This document shows positions 43,205 through 53,960 of a DNA stretch of 64,000 nt, piece by piece. The number at the start of each line of letters is the position of its first letter. Position 1 is the stretch's first letter. Under the pieces are notes generated by a model. It was not told where the DNA came from and did no database searches. It worked only from the letters and a program-made list of their open reading frames with translations. The stretch covers positions 1,736,001-1,800,000 of the forward strand of contig JAZGTN010000047.1 in NCBI GenBank assembly GCA_037783415.1. The letters are read 5' to 3'. The position numbers were made by a program, and so were the translations under genes. Source of the stretch: Leptasterias polaris (taxonomy: Eukaryota > Echinodermata > Asteroidea > Forcipulatida > Asteriidae).

Positions 43205-43345
43205 GCAGGAAAAACCGCTTGTTTGTGACCTTCGGACATGTCGGATAAAGCCTTCACAACTACTACCTGTAAATATAACCTGAACATCCATCAGATTATC
43301 CACACTAGAGAGAAACCATTTGTTTGTGACATTTGTGGAAAAGAT
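43205..43345 (+). pseudogene. Small decayed zinc-finger exon (module tail, copy C)
   Basis: GCAGGAAAAACCGCTTGTTTG and GACATTTGTGGAAAAGATTTT match 20372-20525. The CATCAGATTATCCACACTAG linker is altered. Confidence 0.65.
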
Positions 43346-44549
43346 TTTATCATTAAATTTATAAAATCTGAAATACTGACAGTGACAAGTAAGTAAAGTA
43401 GTGTCACTGTCGGTCCTACAAAAAGCCGACAACACGCCGACAACAAGTCCAGGGCCGACAACACGCCGACAACAAGTTTCAAATACCTCAAAAACAGCAA
43501 ATAAACCAAGGATTTATTAGAAATATGTGTACTAAATATTAACAAAAATGCAATTGCATAAAAATTCAGACTTCTCCTGAAGTTTATGCCCATTGCATTA
43601 GCTAGCAGTCCATCAGATCATTTGTGTGTGACCATTTTGTTGTTGTGTGTGACCGATCGATTTGTTTGTGATACTTGTGTGGATACTAAACTATCACTAA
43701 TTTGAAAGAGTTTCAAATTGGCATGAGTAAATCAACGCTGGAGATAGATCATTTTGTTTGTGATACTTGTGGATACTAAACTTTTGATGCTATATTGATG
43801 ACATCTTTTTCATCTGGACTAGTGATGAAGCAAGCCTCATAAAGTCATAGCATTCAATAACCACATTCCTTTCACAGGACCATCAATTTCACGATTGAAT
43901 TCTCGACCAAGGAAACCCACTTTCTGGATGTCAAGGTAATATAAAGACAGATGATGGCTTAACGACAGATCTCTTTGTCAAACCCACAAATAAACATCAA
44001 TACCTCCACTCAACCAGCTGTCACCCCCAACACTGCAAAAGCATAGCCTACAGTCAGGCCCTCAGACTCTGTCGAATCTGTTCTAATGATTCTGATTTTG
44101 TCCACCACTCACAGGAACTTAAGAAACACCTTGTTTCCAGGGGTCACAGCTCCCTAGCAGTAGCAGTAGCAGTCCATCGAGTGATTCAGAAAGTCAAGGC
44201 TCGTTCTAGGGAGTCTGTACTCTCCAAAGGACCCAAGCAACGTTGAAAGTTCCTTTTGTTGTTACTTTTCACCCCTCACATCCTCACATTCGTAACCAGT
44301 TCTATATTCTTCATATTCTTCACACATCAGATCGGCTTCAACGTGCTGTACAGGAAAAACCCATAGTTGCCTACCAACGCCCACTCAGTCTCAGGGATCT
44401 CATCGTCCGGGCAGAAGGCCCCCCCCATTAAGGATGATGTTAATCCCCCTTTGCCTCAGGGTACTTTGAGGTTTTCCAACACATCTAAATGCATCAGTTG
44501 TAGACAAAACATCAGGGATTCAGACTCCTTTACCAGCCATACTGGTTAA

Positions 44550-44813
44550 GCCTGGGCGACTAGTGAAATTCACTACTTGACTAGTTGCGCCTCAAATAGT
44601 CGCAACAATGACACTAGTCGCGACTAATAACTCCCATGATGCATTGCGGTTTATTGTTTGCTGCAGGCGCAATATAGTAAAATTCATTTTTGTAGTAGTC
44701 GCGACTATTTTTGTAGTAGTCGTGGCAGCGCAATTAATCGAGTAGTTGAAAAACGGTAGTCGCGACTAGACTAATTAATCAATAGTCGCGACTTCGACAG
44801 TAGTCGCCCAGGC
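44550..44813. mobile_element. 264-bp TTAA-flanked MITE (copy C)
   Basis: Same ends, TTAA duplication (44546-44549, 44814-44817) and length as 27159-27422, with very few differences (GGCAGCG versus GGCGGCG). Its presence in both PLE copies shows it was there before the segment was duplicated. Confidence 0.8.
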
Positions 44814-44879
44814 TTAATACTGGTGGTACCACCCATAAGACAAGGGATTAGGTCACCTGCACCACCACTAATCTAATCT

Positions 44880-45170
44880 ATCTTATATCTTTCAGAGTTT
44901 GTAGTGTTCAATATATAGGTGAAACAAGAACTACACTCAAGAGGCCTTTCTACGGCCACATATCCCAATCAACACCCAAAAGCTGGATACACCTGTAGGA
45001 CACCTGTAGGACACCACTTCAACCACTCCATTTTTTACATGAATTTACAGGGCATTGAGGCACTAGGTAACTGCAGAGAGACTGTTCGTCTGAGTAGGGA
45101 GAAACTATGGATAAGGCGCATTAAGACCACTGAGCCCCATGGTTTGAATATCCAAGAAGGAAATGACTAA
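44880..45170 (+). pseudogene. PLE GIY-YIG endonuclease fragment (copy C)
   Basis: IYLISFRVCSVQYIGETRT then HSRGLSTATYPNQ in a shifted frame, and the C-terminal part from TPVGHHFNHSIFYMN to GLNIQEGND before the stop. A short duplication (GGACACCTGTAGGACACC) at 44998 distinguishes it. Confidence 0.8.
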
Positions 45171-45604
45171 TAAACTTTTGTCTTTGCCTTCTCCCTTTTC
45201 CCCCCACAGATATCCACATTTTTGGTCTGCCCTAATTACTAATTATTTACTTTTCTTTCTACCTTCCATTTTGTCCTTTGTGTTTCCAACTTCTTCTGGT
45301 CAAGCCATCCCCTTATCTCCATAACCCCCCCCCCCCCTTTGTCTCCATAATCCTTGCCTTCTGCTTCTCTCTCTCTCTCTCCACTCTATCTATTCTTGTA
45401 TTTCCACTTGACTGCTCTTGTTACTCCTGTATGCTTGTATGTTGTTAGCCCTATAATTATAGGACTCTGTGCTGTACACGTACGAAAGTGAAAGGCCGCC
45501 AGGGCTAGTATGCCAGTGTGTGTTGTGTTGTCATTTAGCCTTCGAGAAAGACTCTGCTAGGTTCGAAACGTCAGGCCACTGACTTATTTTGTGCACAAAA
45601 CTTT

Positions 45605-45890
45605 CACTAATTGAAAAAAATTTCAAATCAGCATGAGTAAATCCACACTGGAGATATGGCATTCATGGGAAAGTACCTATACTGCAGAAGAGTTGGTCTA
45701 AATGAGCATGACCATACCCACACTAGAGAACAAAGCATTTGTAAATTTGGATGATTCAGGAATGACATTTTAGTTCAGGTTGATGCCTCCATTCCCAAGA
45801 GTAATGTTGTAATTTAATATACTTATTATTCTCGATTAAGAACAATTTCCAAATAGCATTTATTTAAAATAAATTTTGATTATTACAGAT
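45605..45890 (+). other. Intron end before ZNF-D
   Basis: Eroded finger scraps followed by the acceptor TTGATTATTACAG (AG at 45887-45888). Shorter than the ZNF-A and -C versions by a small deletion around 45768. Confidence 0.5.
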
Positions 45891-47126
45891 ATGAATTCTC
45901 AAGAGAAGACGTTACTTTGTGACTTAGGTGGAGCAACCTGCTCAAACAAAGGCAACCTGGAAAAACAGCAAGAACCGGACACTTCCAAGTCACTGACAAT
46001 ACATCGGAGCGTCAACGCTGGAGAAAAACCATTTGTTTGTGACGTTTGTGAAAAAGCATTTTCTCAAAAAAGCCATTTAAGTACTCACCAGAGAATCCAC
46101 ACTGGAGAGAAACCATTTGTTTGTGACCTTTGTGGAAAAGCCTTTTCGCGTAAACATCACCTGGAAAACCATCTGCGGTTCCATAGCGGAGAGAAAGAGT
46201 TTGTTTGTGACATTTGTGGTAAAGCCTTTTTACAAAAACAACACCTTACCACTCATCAGCGTGTCCACACTGGAGAAAAACCATTTGTTTGTGCTGTTTG
46301 TGAAAAAGCATTTTCTCAAAAAGACACTTTAAGTACTCACCAGAGAATCCACACTGGAAATGCTGGAGAGAAACCATTTGTTTGCGACCTTTGTGGAAAA
46401 GCCTTCTCGCGTAAACAGCACCTGGAAAACCATCTGCAGTTCCATAGCGGAGAAAAACCATTTGTTTGTGACATTTGTGGAAAAGGCTTCATAAGAAAAC
46501 AATCCCTGCTACACCATTCTGTTGTTCATACTGGAGAGAAATCATTTGCTTGTGACATTTGTGGAAAAGCGTTTCTGCATAGACAATACCTGGCAAACCA
46601 TCAGCGTATCCACACTGGAGTGAAACCATTTGTTTGTGACATTTGTGGCAAAGCGTTTTCAGAAGCACGCTCCCTGAAAGTCCATAACCGGGTCCACACT
46701 GGAGAGAAACCATTTGTTTGTGATATTTGTGGAAAAGCTTTCTCACATAAATTAACACTGACAGACCATCGGCGTGTCCATACTGGAGAGAAACCATATG
46801 TCTGTGATGTTTGTGGGAAAGCATTTACACAAAAATCAACTTTGACCAACCATCAGCGTGTCCACACTAAAGAGAAACCATTTCATTTTTGGAAAAACCT
46901 TTTCAGAAAAACAAACCCTGAATCAACCATTGGCAGGTCCACACTTAACAGAGACCATTTGTTTGTGACATTTGTGAGAAATCCTTTTTGCAAAAAAAGT
47001 CACCTTCGAGTCCACACTGGAGAGAAACCATTTGTTTTTGACATTTATGGCAAAACTTTTGTTCATAAGTGTAGTCTTATTTCACACCAGAGACTTCACA
47101 CTGGAAAGAAACCATTTACTTGTTGA
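45891..47126 (+). CDS. C2H2 zinc-finger protein exon ZNF-D, 10 fingers
   Basis: Starts at MNSQEKTLLCDLGGATC, two bases after the acceptor. Ten complete fingers run from about residue 50 to 330, the first VCDVCEKAFSQKSHLSTH and the last [18 protein letters not shown]; one linker is expanded (TGNAGEKP). After [11 protein letters not shown] the frame slips: the next 80 residues translate out-of-frame finger DNA (RDHLFVTFVRNPF is the shifted form of FVCDICEKSF), then return to partial fingers (FVFDIYGKTF lacks both Cys) before stopping at KPFTC. It likely still makes a ten-finger nuclear DNA-binding protein with an aberrant tail. No effector domain is visible; upstream exons were not identified. 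Confidence 0.75.
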   Translation: MNSQEKTLLCDLGGATCSNKGNLEKQQEPDTSKSLTIHRSVNAGEKPFVCDVCEKAFSQKSHLSTHQRIHTGEKPFVCDLCGKAFSRKHHLENHLRFHSGEKEFVCDICGKAFLQKQHLTTHQRVHTGEKPFVCAVCEKAFSQKDTLSTHQRIHTGNAGEKPFVCDLCGKAFSRKQHLENHLQFHSGEKPFVCDICGKGFIRKQSLLHHSVVHTGEKSFACDICGKAFLHRQYLANHQRIHTGVKPFVCDICGKAFSEARSLKVHNRVHTGEKPFVCDICGKAFSHKLTLTDHRRVHTGEKPYVCDVCGKAFTQKSTLTNHQRVHTKEKPFHFWKNLFRKTNPESTIGRSTLNRDHLFVTFVRNPFCKKSHLRVHTGEKPFVFDIYGKTFVHKCSLISHQRLHTGKKPFTC

Positions 47127-47700
47127 AAAACACTCTCATATAAAAGTGGCCTGAAAGACTGTAAGCATCATATCCACACTGGGGAGAAACCATTTGTTTC
47201 TGATTTTTGTTGAAAAGTTGTGTCACAAAAACTTCACTTCGTCGCTCATCAGACACTGGAGAAAAGCTATTTACAAAGTATGTTTGCGAAAGGCCTTTTC
47301 ATATAAACAAACCTCAACATATCATCAGCGTACCCACACTGGAGAGAAACTAATCACAAGCAAATGTTGTACTTTTGTTTTAATGAGTGGCAACCTATCA
47401 AACCATTAAGTGATTACAGGTGTGTGAAATTTGCCCTAAAGGGGTCGAGTGATAATTCCATTTCAGTCAACATAAAAAAATACACACAGGATAAAAACAG
47501 TTTGTTTATGACATTTGTAGTAGAAAGCATAGAAGCAAAGTAGCTTTACAACTGCATGAGAAAATCCACACTGAGGAGAGATCATTGTTTGTGATACTTG
47601 TGGATACTTAGCTTTCACTTATTTGAAGAAAAAAAATTCAATTCAGCATGAGTCAATCCACGCCGGAGAGAGATCATTTGTTTGTGTGCATTTTGTTATG
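47127..47700 (+). pseudogene. Decayed fingers after ZNF-D
   Basis: GCATCATATCCACACTGGGG, CATCAGCGTACCCACACTGG and GATACTTGTGGATAC remnants, more diverged from the other three copies than they are from each other. Confidence 0.7.
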
Positions 47701-48068
47701 TTTTTATGACGGAAAAGTAAGGTGAAACTACCTGAATTCAGCAAGATTGTGATATTTTAAGAATAGATTAAGAAGTTACTGAAGATTGTATTTTTATAAC
47801 AAGATGTAAATAAAAATGAGAACCAAGAAAAGAAGAACTTTGCTTTATTTTGTTTGTAAAAAAACCATATTTTCTTCATCATCATCACCAACACCAACAC
47901 CACATGCTCGGGAAGAACGTAGTGCCTCAACAATGCAGTTTTCAGTCCAGCTGGTTCTGGGCGAGTCTTTTACCAGCTGACAGATTCAGTCCCAGTGCCC
48001 TTAGGTCTTCTTTAAGGTTGTCCTTCTGTCACAAACGGTGTGACCCCTTGGACAGGGCCAGCTGGGGG

Positions 48069-48097
48069 TAGGCTCCTTCAACAGAAGAGCAGGCTCC
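48069..48097. repeat. Minisatellite vestige: one unit
   Basis: TAGGCTCCTTCAACAGAAGAG then CAGGCTCC, directly followed by the conserved downstream flank. This is the unexpanded state of the array seen at the three other homologous sites. Confidence 0.85.
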
Positions 48098-48735
48098 ACC
48101 TGTTTTCATGGTGTATCGGAACTGAGTTTGGATGGGAAATATTTGGTCGTTTTGTGTTTTCGGAATCTAATTTATGTTGCACTGTTGTAACAGTTTTAGG
48201 CATAAAGTTATTTAGACCCAACCAGGGGCGTATCCAGGATTTTCAGATGGGGGGGGGGGGGGGGGGCACTTCAAGAGCCTTATTTGAAAGTTAGTATTTT
48301 CTGTAATCTTAAATTATTTTAGTAGGTGTCCCTAATTAGTTTTGAATGACACTAAACAAAGCACATGCAAGTTGTGAAATTCTGGTACATTAGAAGAATG
48401 AAAAAAATTGCAAGTCTGATCGGCATAATTAAGTGCAAACAAAATTTATGTGATGCAAAACTAGAAAAACAAACGGACTTTTCAATAAGAGTTACGATTT
48501 ATTTGGCCATTGATATCAGAAAACATACAGGCAGTCAAAATAAGATTAAACTGTAGGCCTACATGTATTGTGATGCAAGGATAATTTATTAGCTGCATTG
48601 AGCTCCACTAGCTGTTGAAAATACCCTCATGCAACTAAAAATACGTTTAATTTGCGTGAGTCAGTCAAATGTAGGCACATTTTTTTGACAACTTTGCAAA
48701 TTCTTAAAGTGGAATTATTTTGTCCCCTCTTGTCC
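48098..48735. other. Module tail, copy D, no gene
   Basis: Diverged version of 8890-9600 with a long G-tract (48250-48266). No PLE insertion at the CAAGTTGTTAAAA position; that stretch is deleted or changed here. Confidence 0.6.
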
Positions 48736-49796
48736 TAGCCTTGCTCAAGGCGGTCGGTCGCAGTTTTCACTCCGAAAAGATGCCGTAAAATCCACCACTA
48801 GCCTATACACAAGCACTGTGCGTAATGTTTGTATCACATCGCACGACGCCCGTACTACTGTGCGCAGGTCATCCGCACTCGTATTACTATTCGCATGCGG
48901 AGGCCGTAGGCCGACAGCCTTGTCGCGTCTGTATCTACCGGGTTTAATGTGTTTCCTGTTTTTATTTCCGCTAGCCCCCCCATTTTCGTCCACTATTGGA
49001 CGAAAATGGGGGGGCTAGCGGATATGCTGGTATGCAGATCATGAATATTTAAATCTTTCGTTCGGCCGACTAAACAGCGCAGAATGGGAGGCAAATGAAT
49101 GATTCATTTTCGACGGTCCAATCACAAGCTTCCCTCATTATGACCTTTGTACCATGCTTCCACACAAGCACACGATTCGAACACCGTGGCCGTTGAGACT
49201 GGGAGACTGGTTGGACGAGTCCATTTTATCTGAGGGTGATGAAATCTTCAAATGTTGTAAACACGTAGACCTAATCTTTACACTAGTAGAGAACATTCGA
49301 AAATGATTATTTTTACGTTGTTAACTGCTTTAGTAATTTGAAACTACAGGCCTTACTGTTATGATGTTAGTGCTGATAGAGAAAGAATCTCAACGATACG
49401 ATTTTCTTTTTCTTTGTTAACGGTAAGCATCTCTTTAAAAAAATGGAGTGTACTCAAACCGCGATTGCAAATGATTGCGCAATGCGCCCCCCATCCTTAG
49501 TAAACATGACTTCCGCCACTGACCAATGGGGTCTTGTCTTATGCACGCATTATAGTAATGACCCCGGCTAGCTCAAAACAGAACCATCAAGGCGTTGATT
49601 CAGATAGTCTACGTGTACACATCTCACACCACGCAAGCATGCCACTGCGTTACACATGCTTGGCACACATCCAGAGACTGCATATAGCTGGGGTGCATGG
49701 GTAGCGCAATGGCGCAATAGCGCAAAGGGAAAACCAACTAATCTAAAAAAGACAATTAATAAATGAAAGTAAAACTCCAACGCCTTGGTCAAGGCT
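48736..49796. mobile_element. 1.06-kb inverted-repeat transposon
   Basis: Inverted ends TAGCCTTGCTCAAGGCG / CGCCTTGGTCAAGGCTA with TA at both borders, inserted in the module tail between TCTTGTCC and TATGGGGATAC. The end itself is a short hairpin (GCCTTG..CAAGGC). It contains the 56-nt perfect hairpin at 48967. No transposase was recognised; superfamily uncertain. Confidence 0.75.
48967..49022. repeat. Perfect 26-bp hairpin
   Basis: TCCGCTAGCCCCCCCATTTT continues to CGTCCA, a 4-nt CTAT loop, then the exact complement ending GGGGGGGCTAGCGGA. It may be a small MITE or a fold-back copy. Confidence 0.9.
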
Positions 49797-49974
49797 ATAT
49801 GGGGATACTGAAATTCTTTCTTTTGTCATCCCACAAAAACGACTCAGTTACCCCGCCTATCCTATACTTGCTAAACCTGAACAGTAGAGGGGGTAGTTTG
49901 CAAATCGAGTTCGGCTTCTTGCATCATTCATTCATGCATGCAGAGTGCTGGTTCTGAGGATCGAACTCAAGTCG

Positions 49975-50095
49975 AAACTGAGACAGAAACCGCTTGTTTG
50001 TGACCTTTAGGAAAAGTATTCACTAACTGTAACTTGTAAGTATAGCCTGAACATCCATCAGCGTATCAGAGAAACCATTTGTTTGTGATACCCAC
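49975..50095 (+). pseudogene. Small decayed zinc-finger exon (module tail, copy D)
   Basis: AGACAGAAACCGCTTGTTTG, GTAAGTATAGCCTGAACATC and CATCAGCGTATCAGAGAAACC. The CACACTGG linker is deleted. Homologous to the fragment at 56519. Confidence 0.6.
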
Positions 50096-50150
50096 TAGTA
50101 GTTGTTGCGATAATCGTAATGTTCCTTTCCAACTTGACAATCGTCCAAAC

Positions 50151-50470
50151 TATAGACCTTTCTTTTGCAACGTCACAGCCCGAGTTTTTGCCAACCCAGG
50201 TTGGAAAAATATGGAAAGCCATAACTGCAAATCAAAAACAGATTGCCACAGTTTGTAGCAGTGTTACACAAATATTCAAAAATAGTGTTGAATTTGTTGG
50301 AAACAAATCAACCAATCATGGAAGGTATTTCCGTTCATGAATCTTTACAGAAAATGTTGAATTTGGTCACAACATTTTTTAACACGATTGAATGTTTTGC
50401 TAACATTCGGCCGTCCATGCCAACCGGCGCACTTTGTTTATCAACAAAAGAAACATTAGAAAGGTCTATA
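50151..50470. mobile_element. 320-bp MITE with TATAGACCTTTC ends
   Basis: TATAGACCTTTC and GAAAGGTCTATA are exact inverted ends, with a TA at each side. The interior has short open frames without any domain. Confidence 0.65.
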
Positions 50471-50510
50471 CTTCGGTAGTCTTGATTGGCGACGTTCATT
50501 TTGAAATCCA

Positions 50511-50621
50511 GGCCTATTATCTTTTATTGGTGATTTACCTTTTATTTAGCCAAGGTGCTGAGTTTGCAAGGTGCCAAAGTAAGTGACCGTGAATCACCAA
50601 TAAAACATCAAATAAAAGGCC
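50511..50621. repeat. 111-bp palindromic sequence
   Basis: GGCCTATTATCTTTTATTGG on the left and CCAATAAAACATCAAATAAAAGGCC on the right are inverted, with GGTGATTTACC-like inner arms. Likely a short MITE. Confidence 0.6.
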
Positions 50622-50710
50622 AATGGCCTGCTACATACACAATGTAACTTGTAAGTAGTATCAACGTTGCTGATATGGATAAAAAAAGGAGTGTTTATTT
50701 TTTTACCGAC

Positions 50711-50712
50711 AG
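50711..50712 (+). promoter_or_regulatory. Splice acceptor of ZNF-E exon
   Basis: TTTATTTTTTTACCGACAG is a good pyrimidine-rich acceptor. The exon would begin at GATTTCCC with about 107 bp of 5' UTR (in-frame stop before the ATG). The duplicate is at 58697-58698. Confidence 0.6.
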
Positions 50713-50819
50713 GATTTCCCTGCAAAACACTCCACCCCCATACAGACCAAAAGATTCATTTGTGGAAATGTCTTCGCCTTATTAACTCGCCTAATTGAGG
50801 ACATACACAACTAAGAACA

Positions 50820-52832
50820 ATGGAGATGGTGGACAACTTAGAAAGTGACATCTTACTAGAAAGCATGCAAAGGCGTCGACTGTTTGTGAACTTAGGAACC
50901 AAATTGACTGTTTCTGACCTTTGTAGAAGAACCTGTGGAGAAATAAATCCGACAAACCATCAGATTCAGGGCGTTAACACAAGGAAGAAATCTGTTGACT
51001 GTGATGTTTGTGGAAAAGCCTTCCCATTTAAATCTGCACTGACAGTCCATGAACGTGTCCACACTGGAGAGAAACCATTTAACTGTGACTTTTGTGGAAA
51101 ATCATTCTCGTTAAAATCTAACTTGACAGGCCATAAGCGTATCCACACTGGAGAAAACCCATTTAACTGTGACATTTGTGGAATATCGTTCTCGTTTGAA
51201 CATAACTTGACACGCCATCAGCGTATCCACACTGGAGAGAAACCATATGTTTGTGATCTTTGTGGAAAATGCTTCTCACTAATGGGTGGCCTGACATGCC
51301 ATCAACGTGTCCACACTGGAGAGAAACCATTTGTTTGTGACATTTGTAGCAAAGCCTTCCAATTTAAATCTGCACTGACAGTCCATGAACGTGTTCACAC
51401 TGGAGAGAAACCTTTTGACTGTGACATTTGTGGAAAAGCCTTCTCTATAAAATCTAGGCTGACAGGCCATAAGCGTATCCACACTGGAGAGAAACCATTT
51501 AACTGTGACTTTTGTGGAAAAGCCTTCTCTATAAAATCTAGGCTGACATGCCATAAGCGTATCCACACTGGAGAGAAACCATTTAACTGTGACTTTTGTG
51601 GAAAAACTTTCTCAATTAAAAGTTCCTTGACAAGTCATCAGCGTATCCACACTGGAGAGAAACCATATGTTTGTAATCTTTGTGGAAAAACTTTCTCAAT
51701 TAAAAGTTCCTTGACATGCCATCAGCGTATCCACACTGGAGAGAAACCCTTTGTTTGTGACATTTGTAGCAAAGCCTTCCCGTCTAAATCTGCACTGACA
51801 GTCCATGAACGTATCCACACTGGAGAGAAACCTTTTGACTGTGACATTTGTGGAAAAGCCTTCTCTATAAAATCTAGGCTGACGGGCCATAAGCGTATCC
51901 ACACTGGAGAAAAACCATTTAACTGTGACTTTTGTGGAAAATCATTCTTGTTAGAATATAACTTGACACGCCATCAGCGTGTCCACACTGGAGAGAAACC
52001 ATTTGTTTGTGATTTTTGTGGAAAAACCTTCTCAAATAAAGGTACATTGACACGCCATCAGCGTGTCCACACTGGAGAGAAACCATATGTTTGTGATTTT
52101 TGTGGAAAATCCTTTTCACAACAAATTGGCTTGACATGCCATCAGCGTATCCACACTGGAGAGAAACCATTTGTTTGTGACATTTGTAGCAAAGCCTTCC
52201 TGCTTAAATCTGCACTGACAGTCCATGAACGTATCCACACTGGAGAGAAACCTTTTGACTGTGACATTTGTGGAAAAGCCTTCGCTGTAAAATTTAGGCT
52301 GACAGGCCATATGCATATCCACACTGGAGAGAAACCATTTAACTGTGACATTTGTGGAAAATCATTCTTGTTATTATTTAACTTGACACGCCATCAGCGT
52401 ATCCACACTGGAGAGAAACCATTTGTTTGTGATCTTTGTGGAAAAACCTTCTCAATTAAAAGTACCTTGACATGTCATCAACGTGTCCACACTGGAGAAA
52501 AACCATTTGTTTGTGATTTTTGTGGAAAAACCTTCTCACATAAAGGTGCATTGACACGCCATCAACGTGTCCACACTGGAGAGAAACCATATGTTTGTGA
52601 TTTTTGTGGAAAATCCTTTTCACAACAAATTGGCTTGACACACCATCAGCGTATCCACACTGGAGAGAAACCATTTGTTTGTGACATTTGTGGAAAAGCC
52701 TTCTCTATAAAATTTAGGCTGACAGACCATATGCATATCCACACTGGAGAGAAACCATTTAACTGTGACATTTGTGGAAAATCATTCTCTATCAAATTTA
52801 GGCTGACACGCCATCAGCGTATCCACACTTGA
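50820..52832 (+). CDS. C2H2 zinc-finger protein ZNF-E1, 22 fingers
   Basis: A 670-residue protein. [20 protein letters not shown] opens a 60-residue N-terminus with acidic and basic patches but no recognised effector domain; CRRTC near residue 35-39 is too short for a finger. Fingers run from residue 61 to the end at a strict 28-residue period, all 22 with C-x2-C and H-x3-H intact and TGEKP linkers (one TGENP). Helix positions vary ([39 protein letters not shown]), with repeating blocks that suggest growth by duplicating groups of fingers. It differs in finger consensus and N-terminus from the MNSQ family, so it is a separate subfamily. The stop arises from TGA in place of the linker GGA. It probably acts in the nucleus as a DNA-binding regulator; target unknown. 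Confidence 0.9.
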   Translation: MEMVDNLESDILLESMQRRRLFVNLGTKLTVSDLCRRTCGEINPTNHQIQGVNTRKKSVDCDVCGKAFPFKSALTVHERVHTGEKPFNCDFCGKSFSLKSNLTGHKRIHTGENPFNCDICGISFSFEHNLTRHQRIHTGEKPYVCDLCGKCFSLMGGLTCHQRVHTGEKPFVCDICSKAFQFKSALTVHERVHTGEKPFDCDICGKAFSIKSRLTGHKRIHTGEKPFNCDFCGKAFSIKSRLTCHKRIHTGEKPFNCDFCGKTFSIKSSLTSHQRIHTGEKPYVCNLCGKTFSIKSSLTCHQRIHTGEKPFVCDICSKAFPSKSALTVHERIHTGEKPFDCDICGKAFSIKSRLTGHKRIHTGEKPFNCDFCGKSFLLEYNLTRHQRVHTGEKPFVCDFCGKTFSNKGTLTRHQRVHTGEKPYVCDFCGKSFSQQIGLTCHQRIHTGEKPFVCDICSKAFLLKSALTVHERIHTGEKPFDCDICGKAFAVKFRLTGHMHIHTGEKPFNCDICGKSFLLLFNLTRHQRIHTGEKPFVCDLCGKTFSIKSTLTCHQRVHTGEKPFVCDFCGKTFSHKGALTRHQRVHTGEKPYVCDFCGKSFSQQIGLTHHQRIHTGEKPFVCDICGKAFSIKFRLTDHMHIHTGEKPFNCDICGKSFSIKFRLTRHQRIHT

Positions 52833-53010
52833 GAGAAACCATTTGTTGTAATCTTTGTGGAAAATCATTCACAATAAAAGATAGCTTGACATGTCATCAG
52901 GGTCTCCACACTGGAGAGAAACTATTTGTTTATTGATGTTTGTTGAACACCCTTTTCACAAAAAAGAGTAATCTGACATGCTATTGGCGTGTCCACTCTG
53001 CAGAGAAACC
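52833..53010 (+). pseudogene. Lost C-terminal fingers of ZNF-E1
   Basis: Directly after the stop, GAGAAACCATTTGTTGTAATC, TGTGGAAAATCATTC and ACATGTCATCAGGGTCTCCAC form another finger with a 1-base deletion. Two further remnants (TTGTTTATTGATG; AAAAAGAGTAATCTGACATG) follow. The open frame once continued for two to three fingers. Confidence 0.8.
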
Positions 53011-53140
53011 ATGGGGTGGTTGTGGTAAAACCTGTCTTAAATTATAACTACAGGCATGTAGTGTTTGTATATTATTTACAAACATTAAGTGTTCGATTTG
53101 TTTAAAAATCAGGTAATTCTTGAAACTTGAAAGTTAAATC

Positions 53141-53187
53141 AATAAAGATTTAAAACTATTTACACAAGACCCACTCATTTAAATAAA
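53141..53187 (+). promoter_or_regulatory. Poly(A) signals of ZNF-E1
   Basis: AATAAA at 53141-53146 (ATCAATAAAGATTT) and again at 53182-53187 within the palindrome AAATAAAGCTTTATTT, 310-355 bp past the stop codon. Duplicated at 61127 and 61168. Confidence 0.55.
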
Positions 53188-53639
53188 GCTTTATTTTGTC
53201 TGATCTTATTTGAACTGGTTTGCTCAGTAATTCAGATCGAAGTGGAAGAAAAAAGAATTCCCACACATCAAACTTTCACAGGAGAAACTACATTTAAGAC
53301 TCAAATGTGGTTCTTGAGATGCGTTTAAGATTTGGTAAAACTTCACATTTTAAGGTGTTGTCATGTTATAATATTGATGACAAAATTGTACAAGGACCTC
53401 AAACATTTTAACTTATCTCGGCTCGAGTGTATCCAAAAGTTAAGCTCATTTGAGAATTGCCATTAGTCCATTTTTATATTTTTTGAGCAAATACTTACAT
53501 GTAATGTACGGGTTTCTTAGCCGCAGGGAGCAATGGGAAAAAACATGGTCGGGGTTATGGAATTTCCAGCTCTCGAAATTGGGCTAGCTTTTTTTGGTTG
53601 GGGGGGGGGAATTGTTTGGGAAGGCATTTAAAGGGTGTT

Positions 53640-53960
53640 TGTAACATCATTGGTAAGAGTAAAAATATAAATGTTCACAGATTCACATATAACTTACATG
53701 GTATAAAGATGGTCATGATGGGAAACTCCCTTTGAAATATTTTTGCTTTAAATGCTATAGTTTTTGAGAAATGAGTAAAACAATTAGTTTTGATCTCATG
53801 AGTCAAAAACTTGATGTTTGAAAACAGTGAAAACACTTTTTTCTGGTGATTGCAATGACTGATTGAGCTTAAACTTTCACAGGTTTGTTGTTTCATGTTG
53901 GGATACACCAAGTGAGGATACTGGTCTTTGACATTTACCAAAAGTATAAACTCCCTAGGA
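53640..53960 (+). repeat. Dispersed repeat, copy 2
   Basis: Aligns with the reverse complement of 13095-13440 inside the hAT element (TTCACAGATTCACATATAAC, GAGAAATGAGTAAAACAA, TTCACAGGTTTGTTGTTTC). A minus-strand open frame here (53675-54046) is unlikely to be real because the other copy does not keep it. Confidence 0.7.

Larger units (their letters stand above)
43785..45594 (+). mobile_element. 5'-truncated PLE (copy C)
   Basis: Between ACTAAACTTT (43775-43784) and ACAAAACTTT (45595-45604), the 10-bp target duplication with one change. Contains the RT C-terminus from YIDD (43793 on), VPFVVTFHPSHPHIRNQF and IVAYQRPLSLRDLIVRAE (linker), a CISCRQNIRDSDSF segment, a TTAA MITE, the GIY-YIG fragment and the 3' tail with the signature at 45538-45576. 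It lacks the giant palindrome, so it shows that element's empty site. It has the same 5' truncation as copies A and B. Confidence 0.85.
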
